A stretch of DNA of 64,000 nucleotides, taken from Fibrivirga algicola (lineage in GTDB: Bacteria; Bacteroidota; Bacteroidia; Cytophagales; Spirosomataceae). Position 1 is the first letter of the stretch. Each line of letters starts with the position of its first letter. The stretch lies in NCBI RefSeq assembly GCF_011742925.1, contig NZ_WAEL01000006.1:310001-374000 (forward strand), written 5' to 3'. Position numbers and translations under genes: made by a program. This document shows positions 37,304-45,990 of this stretch, piece after piece. The notes under the pieces are model-generated. The model was given only the letters and a program-made list of their open reading frames with translations, ran no database searches and had not been told where the DNA came from.

Positions 37304-37311
37304 TAACTTTG
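37304..37311 (+). promoter_or_regulatory. Promoter -7 box for the first giant FG-GAP gene
   Basis: TAACTTTG matches TAnnTTTG exactly and lies 24 nt before the ATG. The -33 region has TTTCC rather than TTG. It suggests that the FG-GAP gene can be read separately from susC1-susD1. Confidence 0.45.
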
Positions 37312-37334
37312 GATTAGCGTACCGTAACTAACCT

Positions 37335-40300
37335 ATGAGCATCACAGTAACAACGTACCTGAGGTCAACCATCAGCTTCCTTTTTGTCTTGTTTCTAGTC
37401 GCCTGTTCGTCTAAGAAAAGCGACACGTTGTTTGAAAAGATGGACAACGAGGCCATTGGGGTCACGTTTCAGAATAAGGTCGAAAACCGCGCCGATTTCA
37501 ACATTTTTAACTACCGTAACTTCTATAACGGGGGTGGTGTAGGCGTGGGTGATATCAATAATGATGGCCTGTCCGATATCTTTTTTACCTCCAATATGGG
37601 GTCGAATAAGTTATACCTGAACAAAGGCAACTGGCAGTTCGACGATATTACCGATAAAGCCAGTGTTGGTAGTAAAGGGAAATGGGGCACAGGCGTGGTG
37701 ATGGTCGACATCAACAACGACGGGCGGCTCGATATCTACGTTTGCTACGCTGGGTATCAGAAAGGTGTTGACCAGCGCAAGGAATTATACATCAACCAGG
37801 GCAACGGCCCCGACAACGTACCTACGTTTACCGAAGAAGCCGCGAAATATGGGCTCGACGATAACGGATATACCACCCACGCTGCTTTTTTCGATTATGA
37901 TAAAGATGGCGACCTCGACTGCTATATCCTGAATAATAGTTTTATTCCGGTAAACACGCTTAACTACGAAAATAATCGGGACGTCCGAGCCGAGGACTGG
38001 CCAGTGAAGGACTTTCTGAAAGGTGGTGGCGACCGGCTGATGCGCAACGACAACGGCTTGTTTCACGACGTTTCCAAGGAAGAAAACATCTACAGTAGTT
38101 TGATCGGCTTTGGGCTGGGCGTAACGATCGGTGATGTAAACGGCGATAACTGGCCCGACATCTATGTCTCGAATGATTTCTTCGAGAAGGATTACCTCTA
38201 CATCAACCAGCATGACGCTGCTGGTCGGCACACCGGATTCAAAGAGGAAATTGAGCAGCGGATGAATCACCTAAGTATCGCGTCGATGGGGGCCGATATG
38301 GCTGATATCAATAATGATGGTTACGCCGAAATCTTCACCACCGAAATGCTGCCTCGTGACGAGAAACGGCTAAAAACGACGACGTCATTTGAGAACCATT
38401 ACCTGGCCAATCTAAAGCAGGAAAAGGGATACTACAGGCAGCTACAGCAAAACTGCCTGCAACTGAATAATCAGAACGGCACCTTCAGCGAAATTGCCAA
38501 CTACGCCGGCGTTGCTGCCAGTGACTGGAGCTGGGGAGCTCTGCTGTTCGACGCTGACAATGATGGCTACAACGATATCTACGTTTGTAATGGGATTTAC
38601 AATGACGTGGTCGATCAGGACTTTATCGACTTTTTTGCCAATGAACTGGCGCAAAAGATGGTACTTTCTGGCGAGAAAAAGCAGTTTGATGAGATTGTGA
38701 AGAACATGCCTTCCCGGCCGATCCCCAACTACTTCTTCAGCAATAACAAGAACCTGCGCTTCACCGAAACAGGCGAAGCTATGGGCCTGGCCGATCCGTC
38801 ATTTTCGAACGGAGCGGCGTATGCCGACCTGGATAATGATGGCGACCTCGATCTGGTGGTCAACAACGTGAACCAGCCGTGTTTTGTGTACCAGAACCAC
38901 GCCGAGAGGCAAGCAGCTACGAATCAGTTCCTGCGGGTAAAACTCCGGGGCGATGGCCGGAATACCTATGCTATCGGATCTAAGATCGAGGTGTTTGTCG
39001 GCAAGCAGATCATTAGCCGGTACATTGCCCCCTCGCGTGGGTTCCAGTCAAGTACCGAATACATCCAGACAATTGGCTTGGGGACCACAAAACAGCCTGA
39101 TTCAGTGCGTGTGACCTGGTTCGACGATCAGGTGAGTAGTGTGAAGGCCCCCAAAGCCGGATCAACACTGCAACTGGCCCACAATACGGCCAAACCAGGG
39201 CCAGGCAAGCTTATGCCGGGTACGCCCCCGACAACGCCCGGCCCGGTACGGCAGACGTTGGTTACGAACGTACCCGCCCCCTTCGAGGCGCATCGGGAAA
39301 ATCGTTACGAAGACTTTTTCGACGAGCGGAATATTCCCATGAAATTGTCGTCAGAAGGGCCAAAGGCGGCTATAGGCGATGTAAACGGCGATGGTTGGCA
39401 AGATGTGTATATTGGTGGTGCCAAGGGCCAGGCGGGGCAGTTATACCTACAATCCGGCGTAGGATTTACCAAATCGAACCAGCCTGCTTTTCAGGAACTG
39501 AGTGATTTTGAAGATACCGCCGCCCAACTGTTCGACGCCGATAGAGACGGAGATCTGGACTTATTCGTAGGCAGTGGCGGCAATGAAGCACCTGCAGGTT
39601 CGCGCGAGTTGATGAACCGCCTGTTTCTAAATGACGGAAAGGGAGCCTTCAGTCTCGACAGCCGGGCCCTGCCACCAGCATCGATGAATACGTCGGTAGC
39701 GGTGCCCTACGATTACGACGCAGATGGCGACCTCGACCTATTTGTGGGGAGCCGGAGTTACCCGAAAGAATACGGCATGAGCCCGGCGAGTTATCTGCTG
39801 CAAAACAATGGCACAGGTACGTTTACCAACGTAACCCGGACTGTAGCACCTGATCTGGCCGAGATAGGCATGATCCGCGACGCCGTTTGGGCCGACCTGA
39901 CCGGCGATGGCCGCGCTGAGCTTGTTGTCGTTGGCGACTGGATGAGCCCGCAAGTGTTTAGTTACACCAGTGGCCGATTTACCCAGCTGACCACTGGCCT
40001 CGGCGACCTTTCCGGTATGTGGGGCAGCGTGGCGGTCGCTGATATCGATGGTGATAAAGATAGCGACCTGATCATCGGGAACATTGGTGAGAACTTCGCC
40101 CTCAACGCCGATGCCGAGCATCCGTTGAAACTGTGGGTCAATGACTTCGATAAAAATGGTATTCTGGATAAGATCATGACCAAGACGATCGACGGTCGTG
40201 ACGTGCCTGTATTTCTAAAGCGGGAAATGGCCGAACAGTTTCCATTCCTGAAAACCAAGATTCTGAAGCATAGCGATTACGCTACCAAAACCTTACAGGA

Positions 40301-40718
40301 GCTTTTTCCCGCGAATGTGCTTGAAGCCAGCCGGGTTAAGACACTAACCTATCGCCGGTCAATTATAGCGCTCAATGATGGTAAAGGCAGCTTCACGGTG
40401 CGCGATCTGCCCAACGCCGTACAGATGACTTGTGTTAATGCAATTGCTACCGAAGACCTGAACCGCGACGGCCGGAAAGACTTGGTATTGGGGGGCAACT
40501 TTACGCACTTCACCCCCCAGCTCGGGATGATCGATGCCTGCCAGGGGCTCGTCTTGCTGAATCAGCCTGGTGGTACCTTTCGGGTGCTGTCGAGTAAAGA
40601 AAGCGGCTACCTGACCAGCGGTGAGGTAAAGCAAATTAGTCCGTTGACGATCAACAAACAGCGCTATTTGCTGACATTAATCAATAATTCGGTACCTGGT
40701 TTAGTTAAGATACGCTAA
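37335..40718 (+). CDS. Giant FG-GAP/ASPIC lipoprotein 1 (double seven-motif)
   Basis: 1127-residue exported lipoprotein (lipobox LVAC, Cys24). After TLFEKMD and a short linker it carries seven acidic FG-GAP/VCBS motifs (GDINNDGLSD, VDINNDGRLD, DYDKDGDLD, GDVNGDNWPD, ADINNDGYAE, DADNDGYND, ADLDNDGDLD) up to about residue 510. An ASPIC/UnbV domain follows (about 530-612). Seven more motifs lie between about 675 and 1105. Such DxDxDG loops bind calcium in integrin-like beta-propellers, so the protein probably has two seven-bladed propellers around a central ASPIC domain. Related proteins include the eukaryotic CRTAC1 family. Its role with the SusC/SusD pair is unknown; substrate binding at the surface is one possibility. 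Confidence 0.88.
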   Translation: MSITVTTYLRSTISFLFVLFLVACSSKKSDTLFEKMDNEAIGVTFQNKVENRADFNIFNYRNFYNGGGVGVGDINNDGLSDIFFTSNMGSNKLYLNKGNWQFDDITDKASVGSKGKWGTGVVMVDINNDGRLDIYVCYAGYQKGVDQRKELYINQGNGPDNVPTFTEEAAKYGLDDNGYTTHAAFFDYDKDGDLDCYILNNSFIPVNTLNYENNRDVRAEDWPVKDFLKGGGDRLMRNDNGLFHDVSKEENIYSSLIGFGLGVTIGDVNGDNWPDIYVSNDFFEKDYLYINQHDAAGRHTGFKEEIEQRMNHLSIASMGADMADINNDGYAEIFTTEMLPRDEKRLKTTTSFENHYLANLKQEKGYYRQLQQNCLQLNNQNGTFSEIANYAGVAASDWSWGALLFDADNDGYNDIYVCNGIYNDVVDQDFIDFFANELAQKMVLSGEKKQFDEIVKNMPSRPIPNYFFSNNKNLRFTETGEAMGLADPSFSNGAAYADLDNDGDLDLVVNNVNQPCFVYQNHAERQAATNQFLRVKLRGDGRNTYAIGSKIEVFVGKQIISRYIAPSRGFQSSTEYIQTIGLGTTKQPDSVRVTWFDDQVSSVKAPKAGSTLQLAHNTAKPGPGKLMPGTPPTTPGPVRQTLVTNVPAPFEAHRENRYEDFFDERNIPMKLSSEGPKAAIGDVNGDGWQDVYIGGAKGQAGQLYLQSGVGFTKSNQPAFQELSDFEDTAAQLFDADRDGDLDLFVGSGGNEAPAGSRELMNRLFLNDGKGAFSLDSRALPPASMNTSVAVPYDYDADGDLDLFVGSRSYPKEYGMSPASYLLQNNGTGTFTNVTRTVAPDLAEIGMIRDAVWADLTGDGRAELVVVGDWMSPQVFSYTSGRFTQLTTGLGDLSGMWGSVAVADIDGDKDSDLIIGNIGENFALNADAEHPLKLWVNDFDKNGILDKIMTKTIDGRDVPVFLKREMAEQFPFLKTKILKHSDYATKTLQELFPANVLEASRVKTLTYRRSIIALNDGKGSFTVRDLPNAVQMTCVNAIATEDLNRDGRKDLVLGGNFTHFTPQLGMIDACQGLVLLNQPGGTFRVLSSKESGYLTSGEVKQISPLTINKQRYLLTLINNSVPGLVKIR

Positions 40719-40759
40719 CTGAATCTGTGCAGATTCGGTCAGCGAAACGCGCTCATAGT

Positions 40760-40792
40760 AAAGGGTCTACTCTGTAAGAGTAGGCCTTTTTT
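40760..40792 (+). terminator. Terminator of the first giant FG-GAP gene
   Basis: Fourteen-pair stem (two G-U pairs) AAAGGGTCTACTCT (40760-40773) / AGAGTAGGCCTTTT (40777-40790) with a 3-nt loop and a T-run after it. Confidence 0.75.
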
Positions 40793-40869
40793 ATGGCGCA
40801 TCTTAACGCTTTGATGTACTATATAAACTGTCATTAAATAACATTTGGTAAATCATGGCATGTATTTAG

Positions 40870-40900
40870 TTGAACTATTCATGTTTGTTATTGTAATTTG
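40870..40900 (+). promoter_or_regulatory. Candidate susC2 promoter
   Basis: TTG (40870-40872), 21-nt spacer, TAATTTG (40894-40900). The spacing and -7 word are the same as before susC1, and the distance to the start codon is similar (about 180 nt). Confidence 0.5.
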
Positions 40901-41078
40901 TTCTATAGACCAACCTTGTTTTGTCCTGTTACAAAGCAGAAGGAGTCAATACTCAACGTGACCTTTAGTCAAGTGCCTCAATTTCAACGTCATTGTTGTT
41001 CGGTTGATTTCGTTTGTTTGCCTATAGGGCGAGACGATGAAAAGTGGTCAGTAACCATTTTTAACAAGTCAATCATTT

Positions 41079-44000
41079 ATGAACGACAAACCCTACTCAA
41101 CAGTAGGTCGGGCCGTTGTTACCAGCCATTTGCTGGTGGGCAATAGGTTCGCGAACCTATGGAAAGCAGTTCTCACGCTGACGCTGCTATTAACGATCTC
41201 TCTATCCTATGCGCAGGAGGTAGCTGTTACCGGAAAGGTAACAGAATCTGGCGGTAGTATCGGGTTACCCGGTGTAACTGTTCAGGTCAAAGGCCAGACA
41301 CGGGGCGCTACCACCGACGCCGACGGTAAGTTCAGAGTGACCGGTGTTGGACCAACATCAGTACTCGTGTTCAGCTCAATTGGGTACGTAACGCAGGAGG
41401 TGACAGTAGGCAACCGCCAAACGATAGACATAACGCTTGCTGAAGACAACAAAACGCTGAGCGAAGTAGTGGTGGTAGGTTACGGCACCCAACGGGTAAA
41501 AGACGCGACGGGCTCCGTCGTTTCGGTAGGTACGAAGGATTTCAACAAGGGGGTGATTGCTACGCCCGAACAACTGCTTCAGGGCCGGGCGGCTGGTATT
41601 CAGATCACGCCGGCGAGTGGCGAACCTGGTGCGGGAGTCAACATCCGTATCCGGGGTACAACGTCGATCCGATCAAATAACAACCCGCTCTACGTAGTCG
41701 ATGGTGTACCACTCGACGGAGGTGACGTATCAGACGGTGGACGTGATTTCGGTACGGGTACACAATCGGCCCGTAACCCGCTCACGTTTTTGAATCCAGA
41801 CGACATCGAGAATATTTCAGTGCTGAAAGATGCTTCCTCGGCAGCTATCTACGGCGCACGGGGTGCCAACGGTGTTGTACTGATCACAACCCGTAAAGGC
41901 AAAGCAGGGCAACGGACGCTGAATATTTCGGCCAATACGAGCATCAGCTCACCCCTGAAACGGTACGATTTGTTGTCGGCGTCAGAGTATCCGGCGGCAT
42001 TGCAGGGCGCTGGTGTGGCGGTAACACCCATTAACAACGCAGGAGCCAATACCAACTGGCAGGATCAGATTTTCCAGACGGGCGTATCGCAGAACTACAA
42101 CCTTAGCTATGGCGGTGGAAATGACGACACTCGCTACAACTTCTCTCTGGGCTATTCAGATCAGCAAGGTATCATCAAAAAGGCGGGTCTTCGCCGCCTG
42201 ACCGGTCGTATCAACGCGTCGCACGAACTGTTCAACGACAAAGTAACGATCGATATGCAGTTGACGACAGCGGGTGTTCGCGATATCTACATCCCGAACG
42301 GCGACAATGCAGGCTATCAGGGTAATTTGATCGGAGCCGCTATTCAGGCTAACCCAACGTACCCCGTGTACGACACACAGGGACGGTATTACAACCCAGA
42401 TGGCTACTCAGAAGCGGGCGTGCCCAATGGGGTTGCCTTCCGTAACCCGGTTTCGCTGCTTAACGGAATCGATGATGTGGGCAACACGAGCCGCACGCTG
42501 GGTAATGTTAGTGCCACATGGCGGATCATCGAAGGGCTGTCGTACAAACTCAACGTAGGCCTGGATAACTCTGTTTCGGAGCGTCGCACGTCGATCCAGC
42601 GCAACCTGCCTGGCTTTGGCGAATCAATCGCTCAGAATGCGGGTCGTGCCGTTATTCAAAACCGGTCACGGAATAGCCAATTGCTCGAGCACACCCTGTC
42701 ATATAATCGGAAATTAGGTCCCGGTGCGTTCGACGCATTACTGGGTTTTGCCTATCAGAAGTTCCAGAGCAAAGGCAGCTACGTTCAGGCACAGCTGTTT
42801 CAGCCAACGGCTGTATTCCCTTATGCCAATAACATCACGGGGGTAAACAACTCAGGCCAGAACAAAGCGTTTGAGGCGGGTTCTGATTTGCTCGAGAGCG
42901 AACTGCAGTCGTACTTCGGTCGGGTAAACTACAACATCAATGACAAGTACCTGCTGACGGCAACCGTTCGGGTTGACGGCTCGTCGAAGTTTGGCCCACA
43001 GAATAAGTACGGTACGTTCCCTTCGTTTGCCGCTGGCTGGAAAATATCAGAAGAGGAATTCCTGAAAGGCAAAGGCGTCGACATCAAGTTCCGGGCTAAC
43101 TACGGTATCACCGGCAACCAGGAGTTTCCGGCCAATATCACCAATGTGCGTTATGCCTACGATGCCAACAACAACGCTACCAGCCGCGATCTGGTCGACA
43201 ACCCGAACCTGCGCTGGGAGCAGACCCGTCAGTTTGGCGCCGGTTTCGACCTGGGATTCCTGGACGGCCGTTTGACAGCAACGATCGATTATTTTGATAA
43301 GAACACGACCGATCTGCTGTTCGAAGCTTTGTATGCTGCCCCTGCACCTGCCCGTGCCCGCTGGATCAACCTGCCCGCCAATGTAAGTAACCGGGGGGTA
43401 GAGCTGGCCGTGAACTATGACGTAGTGCGTGGTGGTGATTTTACCTGGGATGTATCGGCCAATGCCACCTTCATCAAAAATCAGGTATCTGACTTCACAG
43501 GTCTATACAATGCGGGCGCTATCAACGGACAAGGTCTGTCGGGTGCTTATGCGCAACGTATCGTGGGTGGCCGTCCGCTGTTCTCGTTCTTTATGCCAAC
43601 CTTCACCGGGTTCGATGCGCAGGGTTTTGGTACGTACACCGACCCGACGCTGCAACTGGCTTATGTTGGCTCGGCTATTCCGACCTATAACTTCGGTCTG
43701 ACCAACAACCTGGCGTACAAGGGCTGGGGCTTGAATCTGTTTATTACGGGTGCGGGCGGTAACTACCTCTACAACAACACCAAGAACGCCATTTTCGTGA
43801 AGGGCAACCTGGGTATTGGCCGTAACGTGACGCGCGACGTGGTGACCAACGGTGAAAACCGCCTGAACCCACCCGTCGTATCGACGCGCTTTCTTGAGAA
43901 AGGGGATTTTGTTCGCCTGTCAAACGTTGTGCTGAGCCGCGGAATCAACCTGCCAGCTACAGCGGGTGTGCGTAACCTGCGTGTATCGCTTACGGGGCAA

Positions 44001-44147
44001 AACCTGTTGCTGCTGACTGGCTACACGGGTATCGATCCGGAGGTGAACACTAACAAAACGCTCGACGGTGTGCCTTCGCTGGGTATCGACTACACGTCGT
44101 TCCCATCGGCCCGTACCGTAACGCTGGGGCTAAGCGCCAGTTTCTAA
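41079..44147 (+). CDS. SusC/RagA TonB-dependent outer membrane transporter 2
   Basis: 1022-residue paralogue of susC1, same domain order: signal peptide (ends near SYAQ), carboxypeptidase-like domain (VTGKVTESGGSIGLPGV), EVVVVGYGT, plug with NIRIRGTTS and ASSAAIYGARGANGVVLITTRKG, and a barrel ending GLSASF. No STN domain. The N-terminal and plug regions are nearly interchangeable with susC1 (for example GTKDFNKGVI and TPEQLLQGR), while extracellular loops differ, as expected for related but distinct ligands. ATG at 41079. susD2 follows after 61 bp. Confidence 0.95.
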   Translation: MNDKPYSTVGRAVVTSHLLVGNRFANLWKAVLTLTLLLTISLSYAQEVAVTGKVTESGGSIGLPGVTVQVKGQTRGATTDADGKFRVTGVGPTSVLVFSSIGYVTQEVTVGNRQTIDITLAEDNKTLSEVVVVGYGTQRVKDATGSVVSVGTKDFNKGVIATPEQLLQGRAAGIQITPASGEPGAGVNIRIRGTTSIRSNNNPLYVVDGVPLDGGDVSDGGRDFGTGTQSARNPLTFLNPDDIENISVLKDASSAAIYGARGANGVVLITTRKGKAGQRTLNISANTSISSPLKRYDLLSASEYPAALQGAGVAVTPINNAGANTNWQDQIFQTGVSQNYNLSYGGGNDDTRYNFSLGYSDQQGIIKKAGLRRLTGRINASHELFNDKVTIDMQLTTAGVRDIYIPNGDNAGYQGNLIGAAIQANPTYPVYDTQGRYYNPDGYSEAGVPNGVAFRNPVSLLNGIDDVGNTSRTLGNVSATWRIIEGLSYKLNVGLDNSVSERRTSIQRNLPGFGESIAQNAGRAVIQNRSRNSQLLEHTLSYNRKLGPGAFDALLGFAYQKFQSKGSYVQAQLFQPTAVFPYANNITGVNNSGQNKAFEAGSDLLESELQSYFGRVNYNINDKYLLTATVRVDGSSKFGPQNKYGTFPSFAAGWKISEEEFLKGKGVDIKFRANYGITGNQEFPANITNVRYAYDANNNATSRDLVDNPNLRWEQTRQFGAGFDLGFLDGRLTATIDYFDKNTTDLLFEALYAAPAPARARWINLPANVSNRGVELAVNYDVVRGGDFTWDVSANATFIKNQVSDFTGLYNAGAINGQGLSGAYAQRIVGGRPLFSFFMPTFTGFDAQGFGTYTDPTLQLAYVGSAIPTYNFGLTNNLAYKGWGLNLFITGAGGNYLYNNTKNAIFVKGNLGIGRNVTRDVVTNGENRLNPPVVSTRFLEKGDFVRLSNVVLSRGINLPATAGVRNLRVSLTGQNLLLLTGYTGIDPEVNTNKTLDGVPSLGIDYTSFPSARTVTLGLSASF

Positions 44148-44208
44148 GCTACTCAAAGACCCGATCTGCTTACCCGGAATCGGTTGTCGTTTAACGTTAT
44201 TCAATTCA

Positions 44209-45765
44209 ATGAACACAAGACTTAAATTTCCCCTCCTTGCGGCCAGTGCTCTACTGGTTGCTTCGGCTGGCTGCACGAACCTACAGGACCGTGTGCTGGA
44301 CCGGCCTACTACGATTGAAACCGGGGGCGCATCGGCCAATTTAGAGCAACTGCTCAATGGCGCTTACCAGCAATTAAATCCCCTGACGGACCAGGCCAAT
44401 ACGTACGCTATGGAAGAACACTCATCGGATGAGATGATGGGGCCAACACGGGGTACTGACTGGGACGACTTTGGTACCTGGCGCCGGTTGCACCAGCACA
44501 CCTGGGATGCGACGCACAACCAGATCATTGGTGCCTGGAACCAACTAAATACCGGTTTGTTCCGTACCACAGAGGTTGCTGCTGCTGCCGCAACGGCCAA
44601 CAACACGTCGGTGCAGGCACAGGCCCGTTTCCTGCGTGCGTTCTTCATGTTCAATATCGTGGACCTCTACGGTCAGGTTCCCTTCCGGGAGGCTACCGAT
44701 AGCTTTGATACAAACCCACGCGTATTGAGCCGTACTGAAGCCACACAGTTTATTATCGACGATCTGACTTACGCTATTACCAACCTGCCGGCTACCAAGT
44801 CGCCGGGCCGGGCTACGCGCGATGCCGCTCGTTTCCTGATGGCGAAGGTGTACCTGAACCGGGCGGTGTTTGCCAACAATCCGCAGACGCCCGCTGGTCC
44901 GTTTACGTTCGCGCCTGCCGATATGAACCAGGTGATCGCCAACTGCGATGCCATTATTGCGGGAGGCAATTACTCGCTGGAGCCTGCTGGTCAGTATTTC
45001 GATAACTTCCACTGGAACAATACGACCCTCTCGAACGAATTGATTTTCGTGATTCAAAACGAGCGGGGGGCTGCCACGGGAAGTGTACAGAACCGGTATC
45101 GGATGACGATGCACTACAACCAGGGATTTGGTGGTGGCTGGAACGGTTTCACAACGCTGTCTGATTTTTACAACAGCTTTGAAGCGGCCGATCAGCGCCG
45201 GGGAGCGTCCATTCCGGGCATGACCGATTCGACGGGCATTCGGGCTGGTTTTCTGACTGGTGTGCAAACCGATAAGAACGGTCGTCAGTTGACCGATCGG
45301 GCCGGTAACCCACTCAACTTTACGCCCGATCTGAACCTGCTGTATGCGGGTGAGTCGAACGGTATTCGGGTTATCAAATACCCGATTGACCCCGTTCGTC
45401 CCGACAACCCGGGCAATGACTATGTGTTCTTCCGGTATGCCGATGTGCTCTTGATGAAGGCAGAGGCTATTTTGCGGGGAGGAACGGCTACCAGCGGTGC
45501 TACGGCGGCCACATTGGTTAACCAACTGCGGGCTACGCGAGGCGTGCCATCGCTGGGATCGGTTACGCTCGATAACCTCCTGGCCGAGCGTGGTCGTGAA
45601 TTGTACTGGGAAGGCTGGCGCCGGAACGATATGATCCGTTTTGGCACATTTACCCGTCCGTTCGACCAGAAACCAGCTGTTACACCTGATTACCGCGCTG
45701 TATACCCAATTCCGCAACAGGCTCTGGACACCAACCCGAACCTGAAACAAAATATTGGGTACTAA
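44209..45765 (+). CDS. SusD/RagB lipoprotein 2
   Basis: 518-residue substrate-binding lipoprotein (lipobox ASAGC, Cys22). Shared with susD1: HSSDEMMGPTRGTDW, LHQHTWDATHNQIIGAWNQLN, RFLRAFFMFNIVDLYGQVPFRE, LMKAEAILRGG and YWEGWRRNDMIRF; it ends NPNLKQNIGY. It pairs with susC2. Hairpins follow the stop, so susC2-susD2 may end here, with the FG-GAP genes read from a separate promoter or by read-through. Confidence 0.94.
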   Translation: MNTRLKFPLLAASALLVASAGCTNLQDRVLDRPTTIETGGASANLEQLLNGAYQQLNPLTDQANTYAMEEHSSDEMMGPTRGTDWDDFGTWRRLHQHTWDATHNQIIGAWNQLNTGLFRTTEVAAAAATANNTSVQAQARFLRAFFMFNIVDLYGQVPFREATDSFDTNPRVLSRTEATQFIIDDLTYAITNLPATKSPGRATRDAARFLMAKVYLNRAVFANNPQTPAGPFTFAPADMNQVIANCDAIIAGGNYSLEPAGQYFDNFHWNNTTLSNELIFVIQNERGAATGSVQNRYRMTMHYNQGFGGGWNGFTTLSDFYNSFEAADQRRGASIPGMTDSTGIRAGFLTGVQTDKNGRQLTDRAGNPLNFTPDLNLLYAGESNGIRVIKYPIDPVRPDNPGNDYVFFRYADVLLMKAEAILRGGTATSGATAATLVNQLRATRGVPSLGSVTLDNLLAERGRELYWEGWRRNDMIRFGTFTRPFDQKPAVTPDYRAVYPIPQQALDTNPNLKQNIGY

Positions 45766-45779
45766 TGGTAAAACGTGGG

Positions 45780-45799
45780 GGCGGGCCACAGGGCCCGCC
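45780..45799 (+). terminator. Terminator hairpin after susD2
   Basis: GC-rich stem GGCGGGCC (45780-45787) / GGCCCGCC (45792-45799) with a 4-nt loop, 15 nt after the susD2 stop, followed by a T-containing stretch. Confidence 0.6.
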
Positions 45800-45839
45800 T
45801 GCTGTTGGCTTTTAGGATAACCAGCTATACGTTGGCAAT

Positions 45840-45887
45840 TTACGCAAAGAAGACCGTTACAAGCCAGTAGCGGTCTTCTTTGCGTAA
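45840..45887. terminator. Second, 17-bp stem after susD2
   Basis: Perfect stem TTACGCAAAGAAGACCG (45840-45856) / CGGTCTTCTTTGCGTAA (45871-45887), 14-nt loop. The A/T-rich outer stem would suit termination in either direction. Confidence 0.65.
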
Positions 45888-45990
45888 AAGCCTGATTGTG
45901 ACGGGTAGAACTGTTGTAGGGGTGACGTGACCGATTTGGCGGGAAGCGGCCCCTACAGATCTGCCGTTCGCCCATTATCTTTACGTACCT

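Larger units (their letters stand above)
40719..41078. other. 360-bp intergenic region, locus 1 to locus 2
   Basis: Contains the terminator at 40760-40792, then an AT-rich stretch with the susC2 promoter candidate (40870-40900) and a leader of about 175 nt. The last 35 nt before susC2 resemble the same part of the susC1 leader (TAACCA, an A/T-run, TAACAA, then the start). I see no gene. Confidence 0.6.

Noticed and set aside
44545-45975. A 476-codon open frame on the minus strand, opposite susD2
   Set aside because: It lies wholly against susD2 and its downstream spacer, has no recognisable domain, and its codons are the mirror of a well-supported gene. Such long antisense frames are common in this genome because of base composition.
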